Source: Thiobacillus sp.
GTDB lineage: Bacteria > Pseudomonadota > Gammaproteobacteria > Burkholderiales > Thiobacillaceae
Assembly (NCBI GenBank): GCA_013335435.1
Contig: JAAXVP010000002.1
Location: 1-46,257 of the forward strand
Direction: 5' to 3'
Length of the DNA stretch: 46,257 nt
Shown: in pieces, positions 16,531 to 29,400 of the stretch
Layout of the letters: the number at the start of each line of letters is the position of its first letter
How positions within the stretch are numbered: the stretch's first letter is position 1
Notes under the pieces: generated by a model
What the model saw: the letters and a program-made list of their open reading frames with translations, nothing else
Database searches by the model: none
Told to the model about the DNA's origin: nothing
Program-made: the position numbers and the translations under genes

Positions 16531-18808
16531 TGTTCTGGGCAAGTACTTCTCGGTTTCCGTTGCTTTGCATGGGGGACACCAGACCGGCCTGTTCCATGGT
16601 CTCGATCAGGCGGGCGGCACGGTTGTAGCCGATGCGCAGGTGGCGCTGGACCGAGGAGATCGAGGCCTTGCGGGTCCTGAGCACGATGGCGACGGCGTCG
16701 TCGTATAGAGGGTCGGCCTCGGCATCGGTTCCCTCGCCGGCTCCGTTTTCGGCCTCGTCGGGCTCGGCGGTGACCGCCTCGACGTAGTTGGGCGGCCCCA
16801 TCTCCTTGAGCCAGGCGGTGACGCGGTGGACCTCGTCGTCGGAGACGAAGGCGCCATGGACGCGGGCGGGCACGCCGTGGCCGGGCGGCAGGTAGAGCAT
16901 GTCGCCCATGCCGAGCAGCGACTCGGCACCCTGCTGGTCGAGGATGGTGCGGGAATCGATCCGGCTCGATACCTGGAAGGCGATCCGGGTCGGGATGTTG
17001 GCCTTGATCAGGCCGGTGATCACGTCCACCGATGGCCGCTGGGTGGCCAGGATCAGGTGGATGCCGGCGGCACGGGCCTTCTGGGCCAGGCGGGCGATCA
17101 GCTCCTCGACCTTCTTGCCGGTCACCATCATGAGGTCGGCCAGCTCGTCGATGACCACCACGATGTAGGGCAGATGCTCCAGGCGCTCCGGATTCTCGGG
17201 CGTGATCGAGAACGGGTTGGTCAGCGGGGTGCCGGCCTTGTCGGCATCCTTGAGTTTCTGGTTGAAGCCGACGATGTTGCGTACGCCGGTCGCCGACATC
17301 AGCTTGTAGCGCTTGTCCATCTCGGCCACGCACCAGTTCAGCGCGGTGCCGGCCAGGCGCATGTCGGTGACCACCGGGGCGAGCAGGTGCGGGATGCCCT
17401 CGTAGGTGGACAGTTCCAGCATCTTGGGGTCGACCAGGATCATGCGCACGTCCTGGGGCGACGACTTGTAGACCAGGGACAGGATCACGGCATTGATCGC
17501 CACCGATTTGCCCGAGCCGGTGGTGCCGGCAACCATCACATGCGGCATCTTGGCCAGGTCAGCCACCACCGGGTTACCGCTGATGTCCTTGCCCAAGGCC
17601 ATGGTGAGCGGCGAATGCATCTCGGCGTAGACCTTGGCGCCCAGGATTTCCGACAGGCGCACGGTCTGGCGCTGGCTGTTGGGCAGTTCCAGGGCCATGC
17701 AGTTCTTGCCCGGGATGGTCTCGACCACCCGGATGCTGACCACCGAGAGGGCGCGCGCCAAGTCCTTGGCCAGGTTGGTGACCTGGACGCCCTTGACGCC
17801 GGAGGCCGGCTCGATCTCGTAGCGGGTGATCACCGGGCCGGGATAGGCGGCCAGCACCTTCACCTCGACGCCGAACTCCATGAGCTTGCGCTCGATCAGG
17901 CGGGAAGTCGCCTCCAGGCCGGCCTCGTCGACTTTGGTGGTCTGGTTGGCGGCTTCGTCGAGCAGGTGCAGGGGCGGGCGCTGGGCATCCGGGGTATCGC
18001 GGAACAGGAAGGCCTGGCGCTCCTGCTCGGCGCGCTTGGACTTCTGGATCTCCGGCGTGGGCAGTTCGATATGGATGGGGGTTTCCTTCTGCCGACGCTG
18101 GCGTTCCTTGGCCAGCGCCTCCTCGCGCTCGCTGCGCGCCTCCAGGCCGGCCTTGCGGTCGCGACTGGCCTGCCACTTGTCGTGCACCAGGGTATACAGC
18201 CACTCCAGCAGGGCCCCTAGTTTCTCGGCGATGCCGATCCAGGACCAGCCGGTGAACAAGCTGAAGCCGATGCCCCAGAACAGCAACAGGGCGATGGTAC
18301 CGCCCTCGAAGCCGAGCGTGGCCTGGCCGAGATGGGCGATGCCGCCTCCCAGCACGCCGCCGGGTTCGAGCGGCAGCGTGACCTTGATGCTGTGCAGGCG
18401 CAGGGCCTCCAGGCCGCTGCTGGCCAGGAGCATGACCAGGAAACCGGCCAGGGTGATGAACAGGCCATGGTGATGCTCGGGATCGGGGTCGCCGATCCGG
18501 CGATAGCCCCACCAGACCAGATAAAGCGAAAGGGCGACCCACCACCAGGCCGAGGCACCGAGCAGGTAGAGCATGAGGTCGGCCAGCCAGGCCCCGAAGG
18601 CACCGCCGGTATTGGCGATAGCGTCGGCCGCGCCGGTGCTGGACCAGCCCGGATCGGTCCGGTGATAGCTGCCCAGGATCAGGGCCAGGAACAGGGCCAG
18701 ACCGACCGCCATGATCCACCAGGCCTCGCGCAGCAGGCGCGCCACCTTGGGGGCGAGCGGCTTGCGTTTCTTGGCGGCATTAGAAGGGCGGCGGACGTTT
18801 CCCGACAT
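16523..18808 (-). CDS. ftsK: DNA translocase FtsK
   Basis: Divisome motor that pumps chromosome termini and activates XerCD at dif. It has 761 residues, so the linker is short compared with E. coli. The N-terminal membrane domain has four or five helices between about 32 and 190 ([68 protein letters not shown]). A charged linker is followed by the RecA-like motor with Walker [17 protein letters not shown] and Walker [14 protein letters not shown]. The gamma winged helix ([39 protein letters not shown]) reads KOPS sites. It is cotranscribed with malQ upstream (30-base gap) and lolA downstream. Confidence 0.97.
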   Translation of the reverse strand: MSGNVRRPSNAAKKRKPLAPKVARLLREAWWIMAVGLALFLALILGSYHRTDPGWSSTGAADAIANTGGAFGAWLADLMLYLLGASAWWWVALSLYLVWWGYRRIGDPDPEHHHGLFITLAGFLVMLLASSGLEALRLHSIKVTLPLEPGGVLGGGIAHLGQATLGFEGGTIALLLFWGIGFSLFTGWSWIGIAEKLGALLEWLYTLVHDKWQASRDRKAGLEARSEREEALAKERQRRQKETPIHIELPTPEIQKSKRAEQERQAFLFRDTPDAQRPPLHLLDEAANQTTKVDEAGLEATSRLIERKLMEFGVEVKVLAAYPGPVITRYEIEPASGVKGVQVTNLAKDLARALSVVSIRVVETIPGKNCMALELPNSQRQTVRLSEILGAKVYAEMHSPLTMALGKDISGNPVVADLAKMPHVMVAGTTGSGKSVAINAVILSLVYKSSPQDVRMILVDPKMLELSTYEGIPHLLAPVVTDMRLAGTALNWCVAEMDKRYKLMSATGVRNIVGFNQKLKDADKAGTPLTNPFSITPENPERLEHLPYIVVVIDELADLMMVTGKKVEELIARLAQKARAAGIHLILATQRPSVDVITGLIKANIPTRIAFQVSSRIDSRTILDQQGAESLLGMGDMLYLPPGHGVPARVHGAFVSDDEVHRVTAWLKEMGPPNYVEAVTAEPDEAENGAGEGTDAEADPLYDDAVAIVLRTRKASISSVQRHLRIGYNRAARLIETMEQAGLVSPMQSNGNREVLAQNND

Positions 18809-18838
18809 GTTTTGGCTATGAGGTCTGACCGGGCGATT

Positions 18839-20908
18839 CTACCCGATGGTCGGGCGTTCGGCCGCCATCGTCGCCGCCATGGCCTGGCAACGCCCGTCGC
18901 CGGGCCAGTCCGCCACCGCCAGGGTCAGCTTGCGCCGCCAGTTGGGATGCTCGGCCACCGTGCCGGGCTGGTTGGCCTGTTCGGTCTGGCCCAGCATGTC
19001 CTCGGCCTGGACCAGTGCCAGCCTGGCCTGGGAGCGGGCCAGGTGGGCATGGATGGCACGGATCAGGGCCGGCGTCAGCTCCGGCATTTCTTCCGGATTG
19101 CCGGATACGCCCTCGGGCAACAGGCCCTCGCGAGCCAGGTCGGCGATCAGGCGGACGCGGTCTTCGACGCGTGCCGCGATTTGCTGCTCGCGCATCTCCG
19201 GGCGCGGATAGAGGTCCAGCTCGGTGCGGGTGGCTATATCGCGGCCCAGCCAGAAACCGGCCAGGGTAGGCAGGTCATGGGTGGAGGCGGCGACCAGGGA
19301 CTGCTCCGGGAACCAGTCGGCCGGAAAGAAATGGCCGTCCGGCTGGCGCTCGAAGTAAAACAGCTTGTAGCTCAGCACGCCGGCCTCGCGGAGGGCGTGG
19401 CGCACCTCGTCGGGCACCGTGCCGAGGTCTTCGCCGACGATGAGGCAGCGATTGCGCTGGCTTTCCAGGTTGAGGATGCCGAGCAGATCCTGGAAAGGGT
19501 AGGCGACATAGGCGCCGGCATCGCCCTTCATGCCCGGCGGTATCCAGTACAGGCGCATCAGGCCCATGACATGGTCGACGCGCAAGGCGCCGGCATATCT
19601 CATGTTCGCCCGCAGCATCGCGATGTAGGGCGCATAGGCGGCGGCACGCAGGCGTTGCGGAATCCAGGGCGGCAGGCCCCAGTCCTGCCCGCGGGGGTTG
19701 AAATCGTCGGGCGGGCAGCCCACGCGCGCCTCCAGGGCATAGAGTTCCTGATGCACCCAGGTCTCGGCACCGCCCTTGTCGACGCCGACGGCGAGATCCT
19801 GATAGAGCCCGATGGCCATGCCGCGCACGTCGCACAGCCGGGCCGCCGACGCCAATTGCCGGTCGGCATGCCACTGCAACCATTGCTGCCACTCGACCCG
19901 TTCCATGTTATCGGCGGCGAAGGCTTGCACCTCGGCGCTATCGTGGCGCCGGTAGGCTGCGGGCCAGGCCGGCCAGCCCCAATACGTCCGATCCTGGCGA
20001 TGGAAGTATTCCTGGAGCGCGTGATAGAGGGCGAACTGGTGCAATTCCTCGCCACCGCGCGCCTGGAAGGCGCGGAAATCGCTGCCGTATGAGGTCAGCG
20101 GGGCGAGATGACAGGATCGGAAATGCCGGTACAGGGTTTCCAGGACGGCGAATTTCAGTTCTGCCACGCCGGTGTAATCGACCAGATCAGCCTGGCGCAA
20201 TGCGGCCAGGCGGGCCTGAAACGCGGGTTCGGCCACCTGTGCCTGTGCCTCGGGGCATTCCGCATACTCGGGCAGCTCGGCGATACCGATGTGCAGCACA
20301 TTGAGGAATTGCCGGCTGGATGGGCTGTACGGGCTGCAATGGCCCGGGTTGTGCGGGAAGAGGGCGTGCAGCGGGTTGAGGCCGACCATGCCGGCACCCG
20401 CCCCGGCTGCCCAGTCGATCACCCCGGCGAGATCGGTGTAATCGCCCAGGCCCCAATCGGCGCCCGTCCTGACACCGTAGAGTTGTACGGACAGTCCCCA
20501 TTTTCGGCGCGCGGCATCGGGTTGGAAGCTGGAGCGCGGACAAACGATCAGGGGCACCCTGGCAAGAACGCTGCCGGCGCGGCTCACCAGCAGGTTGTGG
20601 TAACCGGGCAGCCCGACGGCCGGAAACTCGATGCGAGTGACGCCATCGGCTCCCTTCATGACCTGTTCGTCTTCGAGCACGAGCCGCCAGTCGACCGGCT
20701 TGCCGTCACTGACGGGAATGTCGACGGCTTGGTCTTCCCAGGTCACCACGACAGGTGGCAGCAGATCGATCGCATCACCGTCGTATTGCATGGCCTCCAG
20801 GATGGCCTGGCGAGTTGCCTCGCCAGCCTCGTGGCGTGAGCCCCAGATGTCGTAGTAATCCGGCAGGATGCCGGCTTGCGTGCAAAGCTGATCGAAGTCG
20901 AGCGCCAT
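18839..20908 (-). CDS. malQ: 4-alpha-glucanotransferase (amylomaltase)
   Basis: GH77 disproportionating enzyme that transfers 1,4-glucan segments between maltodextrins. The 689 residues from ATG 20908 (MALDFDQLCTQAGILPDYYD) carry an N-terminal beta-domain seen in MalQ of proteobacteria. The catalytic region has GALRVDHVMGLMRLYWIP (Asp nucleophile), CLIVGEDLGTVP (acid/base Glu) and AASTHDLPTLAGFW (His-Asp stabiliser). An in-frame ATG 51 bases upstream exists but its extension is basic and unlike the family. No glycogen genes are adjacent; downstream are ftsK and lolA. Confidence 0.95.
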   Translation of the reverse strand: MALDFDQLCTQAGILPDYYDIWGSRHEAGEATRQAILEAMQYDGDAIDLLPPVVVTWEDQAVDIPVSDGKPVDWRLVLEDEQVMKGADGVTRIEFPAVGLPGYHNLLVSRAGSVLARVPLIVCPRSSFQPDAARRKWGLSVQLYGVRTGADWGLGDYTDLAGVIDWAAGAGAGMVGLNPLHALFPHNPGHCSPYSPSSRQFLNVLHIGIAELPEYAECPEAQAQVAEPAFQARLAALRQADLVDYTGVAELKFAVLETLYRHFRSCHLAPLTSYGSDFRAFQARGGEELHQFALYHALQEYFHRQDRTYWGWPAWPAAYRRHDSAEVQAFAADNMERVEWQQWLQWHADRQLASAARLCDVRGMAIGLYQDLAVGVDKGGAETWVHQELYALEARVGCPPDDFNPRGQDWGLPPWIPQRLRAAAYAPYIAMLRANMRYAGALRVDHVMGLMRLYWIPPGMKGDAGAYVAYPFQDLLGILNLESQRNRCLIVGEDLGTVPDEVRHALREAGVLSYKLFYFERQPDGHFFPADWFPEQSLVAASTHDLPTLAGFWLGRDIATRTELDLYPRPEMREQQIAARVEDRVRLIADLAREGLLPEGVSGNPEEMPELTPALIRAIHAHLARSQARLALVQAEDMLGQTEQANQPGTVAEHPNWRRKLTLAVADWPGDGRCQAMAATMAAERPTIG

Positions 20909-21038
20909 GAGAGGGCCAGTAGTTTGGTTAGGACGCCATTTTATGTGGCTTTTGCCCAATCAACCCAATCAAATAACCGCCTAATGTATATTATGTTAAA
21001 TAATGTCGGGGAGTAACCCAATACATCTGGAGTACTGC
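20909..21038. other. AT-rich gap between malQ and the YfiR-like gene
   Basis: This gap is clearly more AT-rich than its surroundings (AATCAAATAACCGCC and TATATTATGTTAAATAATG tracts) and should hold the malQ promoter on the minus strand. I see no hairpin with a T tract for the YfiR-like gene, and no RNA gene. Confidence 0.5.
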
Positions 21039-21602
21039 TCATTTCAAGACCCGCCCTGCCAGCTTGAGCATCTGGCTACTCAGCTTCAACCCGGCCTGCT
21101 GACTGGTGGCCAGATTGACCTCGAAACGCATGCGGCCATTGGTCTCAACCAGTTCGATCATGCCACCCATCTGGATGAATCCCGGCCGGTCGCTGATCGT
21201 CAACACGGGGTGACCGTCCAGTTGGCCGAGGATCGTCTCTGCGTTGTAGGCATGCCGGGCAGTTAGAAATATGACCTGGCAGGTTTCCAGCCCTTCCGGG
21301 ATCGGTAGCGTTAAGACATCGAGCGTCCGATCGCCAACTGATCTTCCCTCCAGGCGCTGGAATTGCTCGATTAACCTACCCTCGCCAAGGACACAGACCC
21401 GCAAGTGGGAACCGGTGCTACTTGCGGGCCAGGTCGTGAATTTCATGAAGTTGTAGACGAAGCCTGCCTTGACGGTATCAACGTTGGCACGGTCGGCTTC
21501 GGCCCACACAGTGCAGGTTAGAAAGGCGCTCAGGAATGCAACCATGCGGATTCTCCACCGGCGGCCGCCTTCGTGATCAAGATGTAGTTGGTTGCCGTGC
21601 AT
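21039..21602 (-). CDS. YfiR-like periplasmic protein (DUF4154)
   Basis: 187 residues from ATG 21602; a shorter start at 21545 (MVAFLSAFLTCTVWAEADRA) would give a cleaner signal peptide. The mature part has the YfiR family pattern: VKAGFVYNFMKFTTWPA, LRVCVLGEGRLIEQF, CQVIFLTARHAYNAETIL, GHPVLTISDRPGFIQMGGMI and the C-terminal RMRFEVNLATSQQAGLKLSS. Pseudomonas YfiR is a periplasmic repressor of the diguanylate cyclase YfiN. No GGDEF gene is present here; instead a TonB-dependent receptor lies directly upstream (3-base gap), an arrangement seen for other DUF4154 proteins. The role is therefore inferred only as periplasmic sensing or signalling. Confidence 0.82.
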   Translation of the reverse strand: MHGNQLHLDHEGGRRWRIRMVAFLSAFLTCTVWAEADRANVDTVKAGFVYNFMKFTTWPASSTGSHLRVCVLGEGRLIEQFQRLEGRSVGDRTLDVLTLPIPEGLETCQVIFLTARHAYNAETILGQLDGHPVLTISDRPGFIQMGGMIELVETNGRMRFEVNLATSQQAGLKLSSQMLKLAGRVLK

Positions 21603-21605
21603 TGG

Positions 21606-23579
21606 TCAGAACCTGTATCCGGCCTGGAGATACCAAGTACGCCCGTCCAGGCGAATTCGGCCGAGCGGGTCGTTGAAAATGGCTGCAGGGTCGGCCAGAT
21701 GACGGTTGAACAGGTTGTTGACCGTCAAAGAGAGGTCAAACTGCTTATGGAGTGTGCTGGATAGTGTCAGGTTAGTCAGCAAGGTGCTGTCGACCCGGTC
21801 CGCAGCGTAGTTGAGGCGGGAGCCTATGTATTGCAGTTCAAGCCCGGCCTGCAGGCCGGTTTCAAAGACCGGCTGGCGCCAGTTCAGTTTGGCCAGGTGG
21901 CGGGGCGAGTTCTGCACCAGATTGCCGTCAAGATCGCGGGTATGCTGGCCGGTATAACTTGCGGAAACCTTTCCGCCAGCGGCCAGTTCGCGTTCATAGC
22001 GCAATTCAAGACCAATGGTGCGCACATCATGGAGGTTTTCCAGGCGGTAGGTGTCGTCCGCAAGAGTGAGATAGTCGATCAGACCCTTGATATCGTTGCG
22101 GAAAAGGGTCGCCATCAGGAGGCCATTGCCGCCCACTCGGTGTTCCAGTACCAGTTCCATGGATTTGATTCGCTCTGGCTTCAGGTCCGGATTGGGGGCG
22201 TAGCCGTCGCCGACGTCGTAGTAAAGCTCATAGGCGTTCGGCGGCCGGAATGCCTCGCCATATAGTAGCTTGACCCGAGTCTCGGCCTGCCATTGTCGAA
22301 TCAGGCCCAGGCGCGGGAGGAACTCGCCGTCTCCGTTCGCCGGATGGTCGTAGCGACCGCCGAGATCCAACTTCAGGCCTTGCGCCAGATCCATCTCGTC
22401 GTGCAGGTATATCCCCCAGGCCTGACTGCTACGCTTGTCGTCAAGGTCGCTGGCCTGGCCCACATAGCCGGATTTCTGGCGAATCTCGACATTGCGCTGG
22501 AAATCTCCGCCCACGAGCAGCTTGTGGCCCTTGCTGGCGGCACCGACAAATTTGACCTCGGCCCCCCACCAACGGCCGACGACGGTATCGCGGTAGTCTG
22601 CGCTACCGGGGTCGTAGATGTAATCGCCGACATAATCGTATTCGGCATAGTAGACCCGGCTGCCGAGGGCAGAATCCTTGCCCAGGGTTCGGTTGTAGTT
22701 CAGGCTGAGGAAACGCTGTTCGTCAACTGTCCGACTGCGCTGATCGTCGAAGACCTGGTCGTAGGAAGCGTTGGGGATGCCCTTGGTGCGTTCGTTGCCG
22801 GCGAATTCCAGGCTGAATTCGCCCTGGCTGAACTTGCCGAAGATCCGATCGGCGCGTTCGTAGTCAAGATTGTGGGCGACGCCGTCGAATTCGGGCATGG
22901 TCAGGTCGCGGCCATCGGTGTGCAGGCGCGAGGCAGAGAGCAGGATATCCAGGCCGGTGTCGTATCGCCTGCCATAGGCGGCCCGGGCATAACGGCTGCC
23001 GGCATTGCCCACCCCGCCGACCAGTTCAGCACCGTCGGTTTGCTGGCCGGTACGGGTGATGACATTGACCACACCGAAGAAGGCATTGTTGCCGTACAGC
23101 ATTGCCGCTGCAGGACCGGCAACGTATTCGACCCGGTCGATCAGGCCGACGTCAACAATGAAATCATTGCCGATGTAGGCGCCGTCATAGACGTTCTCAT
23201 TTACCCGCTGGCCATCGACCAGGAAAAGGATGCGGCTGTTCCAGTCGCCCACCACCCCGAAACCGCGGCTGCCAAGGTAACTGTAGTTGCGGTCGTAGGT
23301 CACATACAGGCCGGGTAGGCTCTTCAGGATATCGGTGAGGCTGCGGTAGCCGTAGCGGCGGATATCCTCCGCACTGATTACGCTGGCCGACGAGGCCGCC
23401 CAGGAAAGGTCGCGGACATAGCGGTCGGTAGAATACACCTCGACTTCAAGCAGTTCGCTGAGGGACAGCTGGATTGCCTCTTCGTCGGAGAGCGATCTGG
23501 CCGCCGCCGGAATGGCAGCCAGCAGAAACAGCATGCCGGTCACGACACGAAGCTTGGGTCTGTGACGAGTTAAGTCCAT
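21606..23579 (-). CDS. TonB-dependent outer-membrane receptor
   Basis: 657 residues. Signal peptide ends near AAAR (about 28). A short conserved segment LSDEEAIQLSLSELLEVEVYS, with TonB-box-like character, precedes the plug (ASVISAEDIRRYGYRSLTDIL, GSRGFGVVGDWNSRILFLVD, VEYVAGPAAAMLYGNNAFFG), followed by a 22-strand beta-barrel ending YLQAGYRF with the terminal Phe needed for BAM insertion. The barrel signature FRPPNAYELYYDVGDGY with DLKPERIKSMELVLEH is typical of the colicin I/vitamin B12 receptor type. The ligand is not predictable from sequence. The coupled DUF4154 protein suggests a sensory or regulated uptake role. Confidence 0.93.
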   Translation of the reverse strand: MDLTRHRPKLRVVTGMLFLLAAIPAAARSLSDEEAIQLSLSELLEVEVYSTDRYVRDLSWAASSASVISAEDIRRYGYRSLTDILKSLPGLYVTYDRNYSYLGSRGFGVVGDWNSRILFLVDGQRVNENVYDGAYIGNDFIVDVGLIDRVEYVAGPAAAMLYGNNAFFGVVNVITRTGQQTDGAELVGGVGNAGSRYARAAYGRRYDTGLDILLSASRLHTDGRDLTMPEFDGVAHNLDYERADRIFGKFSQGEFSLEFAGNERTKGIPNASYDQVFDDQRSRTVDEQRFLSLNYNRTLGKDSALGSRVYYAEYDYVGDYIYDPGSADYRDTVVGRWWGAEVKFVGAASKGHKLLVGGDFQRNVEIRQKSGYVGQASDLDDKRSSQAWGIYLHDEMDLAQGLKLDLGGRYDHPANGDGEFLPRLGLIRQWQAETRVKLLYGEAFRPPNAYELYYDVGDGYAPNPDLKPERIKSMELVLEHRVGGNGLLMATLFRNDIKGLIDYLTLADDTYRLENLHDVRTIGLELRYERELAAGGKVSASYTGQHTRDLDGNLVQNSPRHLAKLNWRQPVFETGLQAGLELQYIGSRLNYAADRVDSTLLTNLTLSSTLHKQFDLSLTVNNLFNRHLADPAAIFNDPLGRIRLDGRTWYLQAGYRF

Positions 23580-23743
23580 GTTCGAGCTTCCAGGCTATCG
23601 ACTAAAGGTAATCATAGGACCACTTAATCCATAACCTACTTATATATATCTAGCCACCTGTCTTTACCGGAAGCACCGACGGTTAGGTACGCCTTGACGG
23701 CGCCGGGCCGAACTGCCGAAGATTCCTTCTCGACGGTGGCTAT

Positions 23744-23762
23744 CCCGAGTTCGGTACTCGGG
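23744..23762. repeat. Inverted repeat in the trxB promoter region
   Basis: CCCGAGT (23744-23750) and ACTCGGG (23756-23762) form perfect arms around TCGGT. The repeat covers the place of the -35 element of the presumed trxB promoter, with the extended -10 starting eight bases later. This is the geometry of a repressor or activator operator. The regulator is unknown. Confidence 0.5.
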
Positions 23763-23769
23763 AATGAAT

Positions 23770-24780
<1,011 letters not shown>

Positions 24781-24797
24781 GCTGGCTTCGCAGCCCC

Positions 24798-25357
24798 ATG
24801 AAAAAAGGCGGGAATTCACATCCTCCCGCCACTGCGGAGGATGACGCCCAGGCGTTCAAGGACGAGATGGCCGGAGTCGAGCCCATCTCGCCCCACGGTC
24901 GCGTCATCCACGACGCCCCGCGACTGCCCCCTCTTCCGCTCAGCCTGTTCCGCGACCAGCGCGAGGTCATACTGGAATCCATGCTCGACCCGGTGCTCTG
25001 GGACGAGGACATGGAGAACGACCGGGATACCTCCTTTGTCCGTCCCGGCCTGTCGCGCCAGACCCTGCGTCGTTTGCGGCGCGGCGACTGGCACATCCAG
25101 GCGGAACTCGACCTGCATGGCCTGACCAAGGTAGAAGCCAAGCACGAACTGGCCGAATTCCTGCATGAGTGCAAACGCCGCGGCGGTCGCTGCGTGCGCA
25201 TCATCCACGGCAAGGGCCTGGGCTCGCACAACAAGGTGCCGGTGCTGAAGCAGCACGTCCGCCACTGGTTGACCCAGCGTGACGAAGTGCTGGCCTACGT
25301 CAGCGCCCGTCCGGCCGACGGCGGCGACGGCGCCGTCGTGGTGTTGCTGAAGGGACG

Positions 25358-25361
<4 letters not shown>
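24798..25361 (+). CDS. Smr-domain protein (SmrA/SmrB-like)
   Basis: 187 residues with a charged N-terminal half (DAQAFKDEMAGVEPISPHGR) and a C-terminal Smr domain. The Smr core is readable as ELDLHGLTKVEAKHELAEFL and VRIIHGKGLGSHNKVPVLKQ, with the HGxG nucleic-acid-binding loop. Smr proteins are nicking or RNA endonucleases; E. coli SmrB cuts mRNA between collided ribosomes. The LDxHG and HGxG motifs are both intact, so activity is plausible. It follows trxB closely on the same strand. Its stop codon and that of the convergent L,D-transpeptidase gene share the palindrome CTAG. Confidence 0.9.
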
Positions 25362-26382
<1,021 letters not shown>

Positions 26383-26411
26383 TCACGAAGCGTAAGCGGC
26401 GGGGGAACGCC

Positions 26412-29400
26412 ATGAACTTCATGCAGCAATTCGATCTGGGTGCACGGGAACCGAACGAGGACGAGGTCCGCGAGGGCATCCAGATGTACATCAACCTGAA
26501 GCTCGCCGCTTCCGGCCAACCGCCCTGCCAGGATGGCCGCGACCACGCCTTCCTGCTGGTCGCCGAGGACCTGCTCAAGAGCTACCGGGAGAAGTCGCGC
26601 TTGCTCGCCGGCTACCTGTGCCCGCCCGACCGGCGCATCCAGGACTTCCTCGACAGCTACCTGGCCGATACCGGCGTCGCCGTGGCGCATCTGCCCGAGA
26701 ATACCCTGAACCTGGACCGCGAGGGCATGGCGCGGGAGATCTCCCTGCCCCAGAACGGCGACGTGTTCCTGAACGAATACGTCAGCAGCTACCGCATCCG
26801 CAACGGCGTCCTGCACAACCCGGCCTCGGACCGGCGCACCACCAAGGGTTCCTTCCACATCGCCGAGGGCGGCCTGGCCATCCCGGGCGACAAGAAGGCG
26901 GTACCGGCCAAGGTCTTCGCCAACCTGTTGCGCGAGGCCTTCAACCCGCCCGAATCCCTGCTCACCATTCCCTATACCCAGGGCCAGGCCCAGGAGGCGC
27001 GGATGTTCGCCTCCCTGCTCCTGCGTCCCATCGTCTGCCCGGCCATCCCCGGCCGCGAGGCCGAGAAGACCATGGAGGTGCGTTTCTTCGCCCCCGGCAG
27101 CCTGGTCAGCAACCTGGACTTCGTCGAGAGCATCTTCGGCAACGGCGGCAACCCCTTCCTGTCCTCCAACGACGCCGGCCTCGATGTCGAGCACTGGACC
27201 GGCCATACCGGCTGCGTGATCCTGGCCCCGCACCTGAACCGCTTCAGCAAGAAGCACCTGGGCCTGCCCCATTGGGACGAGGCCACCGAGGCGCAGCGCA
27301 AGGACGGCATGTGCTGGCGGGACGAGAACGAGCTCTACAACGAAGGCGCCGCCTTCAAGATCACCGCGCGCGACCGCCGCGGCGTCATCGTCACCCTCAT
27401 CGCCGACAACTACTACGGCTACTGCAAGAAAGAGGTCAAGACCCAGATCAGCTACGCCACCAACCTGTTCGGCCTGGCCGAAGAGGAACACGCCGGCGGC
27501 GCCCTGGCCTTCCCGCGCCACAACCACGGCGAGGAGTTCGGCGTCGACAGCCATACCCGGCCCGAGGGCTACAGCTTCGCCGAGATGGTCGAGCGCTATG
27601 GCGACCTGATGGATCTGCAGCCCGAGGGTTGCGCGATCGACAAGCAGTACCCCGACGTCGTCTACGTTCCCCAGGCGGTGCGCATGGACCTGCCCAGCCA
27701 GACCATCAGCTGGAACCAGGAGGGTGTCGACCACACCATCAAGCTGCGCCCCGGCAAGATATATATCCAGCCCAACGGCTACAAGGTCGAGATGCTCAAG
27801 CATCCGGGCGCGCCGTCCTGGCGCCTGGTCGGCACCGACGCCGAGGGCACCTTCTGCCACAAGCCCTGCACGGTGTCTGGCGGCGGCAAGTCGGAGATCT
27901 CCAAGTCGCTCAACGACGCGGTGATCTACGGTTCCCTGTTCGTCTCCGACCTCGACAAGGACCTCGACCAGGTCCAGGCCATCTTCGAGCACGACTACAG
28001 CAACCGCTTCAAGCCCGGCTACGAGCACGAGGACCGCGACCCGACCCGCCAGCCGCTCTCGCCCGAGCGCAGCCTGGGCTCGGTGATCAAGCTGCTCACC
28101 CACTCGCCCATCTACACCGACGCCTACAACGCCTGGCTGGATACCCTGCCCGACCGCATCCTGGCCCTGGCCTTCGTGATCAAGCGCATGTACCGGCCGG
28201 AATGGGGTGCCGACTGGCGCGGCCAGTTGTCGGTCGACTTCATCAACGGCCACCCGGGCCACGAGCTCAAGCTGGGCGAGCGCAAGCTGGTCGGCTCCTA
28301 CCTCCGGGTCGGCTTCGAGGAAAACGGCGCCTGGCGGGTATTCAAGATGCGCCAGGATTTCATCGCCGCCGAGAAGGTGCAGATGGAGGACGACATCTCC
28401 GCCAGCGTGGTGGTGCCGGCCGACTGCCTGGACAACTGCTCGCCGCGCAGCGCCGACCCCTCGGTCAAGCTGGTGAAGAACTGCGAGCGCCGCCTGTTCC
28501 AGCGCCCGGACGACGCCATCCACCGTGGCTACGACCGGCAAGCCGAGGCCGACATGGCCCGCACCGACAACTTCCTGGCCAACTTCGAGCCCCTGACCGG
28601 CCAGGCCCTGGCCGACCTCGTCGAGGACGAAGTCGGCTTCGGCCAGTACACCCAACCCATGCACGACATGCTCAAGGGCACCTACGACCAGGGCCACGGC
28701 TACGTGGCCTCGTCCGCGCATCCGCGCCTGGTCGACGGCAAGCCGAGCAAGAACCCGCGCTACCTCCAGCTCAGGCCCGACGTGGCCGAGCCGGTACGCC
28801 GCTACGTGGCCGAGATCGGCGCCCGCTTCAACCGCAAGGTGCCGCTGGGTTCCCCGGTCTGCGAGCCGGTCAACGCCGTCCTGGTCGGCCGCCGCAACAA
28901 CCCGCCCGAGCCGGGCATCCGCGCCCTGGCGGTGTACAACCCGATCCACTACCAGGAACTGCCCGAACTGTTCATGGACTTCGTGTGCAGCCTGACCGGC
29001 AAGTCGCCCTCGACCACCGGTGCCGGCTCGGAAGGCGCGCTTACCAAGGGGCCGTTCAACGCCCTGCGGCCCACCGCCGACCTCAACAACGCCCTGGTGT
29101 CCTTCATCCTGACCGGCTACGCGGGCTATTCCACCGCCGCCGGCTGGATCGGCCCCAAGGTCCGGGTCGACCACGACATCAGCCTGCTGGTGCCCGAGAT
29201 CTGGTCCCGCCTGAGCCCGCACCAGCGCGACCCGCACTGGCTGATCGCCAACGGCTACCTGGAAAAGGTCGAGGACTTCCAGCACGAGGGCCGCACGGTC
29301 CAGGCCAGCCGCCTGGGCTACCGCATCACCGAGCGCTTCGTGCACGGCTTCCTGGGCAAGATATTCGACACCCCGATGGCGGTCCTGCCCGAGGCCATCC

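Noticed and set aside
18332-20092. 586-codon ORF on the plus strand
   Set aside because: Antisense to ftsK and malQ, both of which have clear catalytic motifs on the minus strand.
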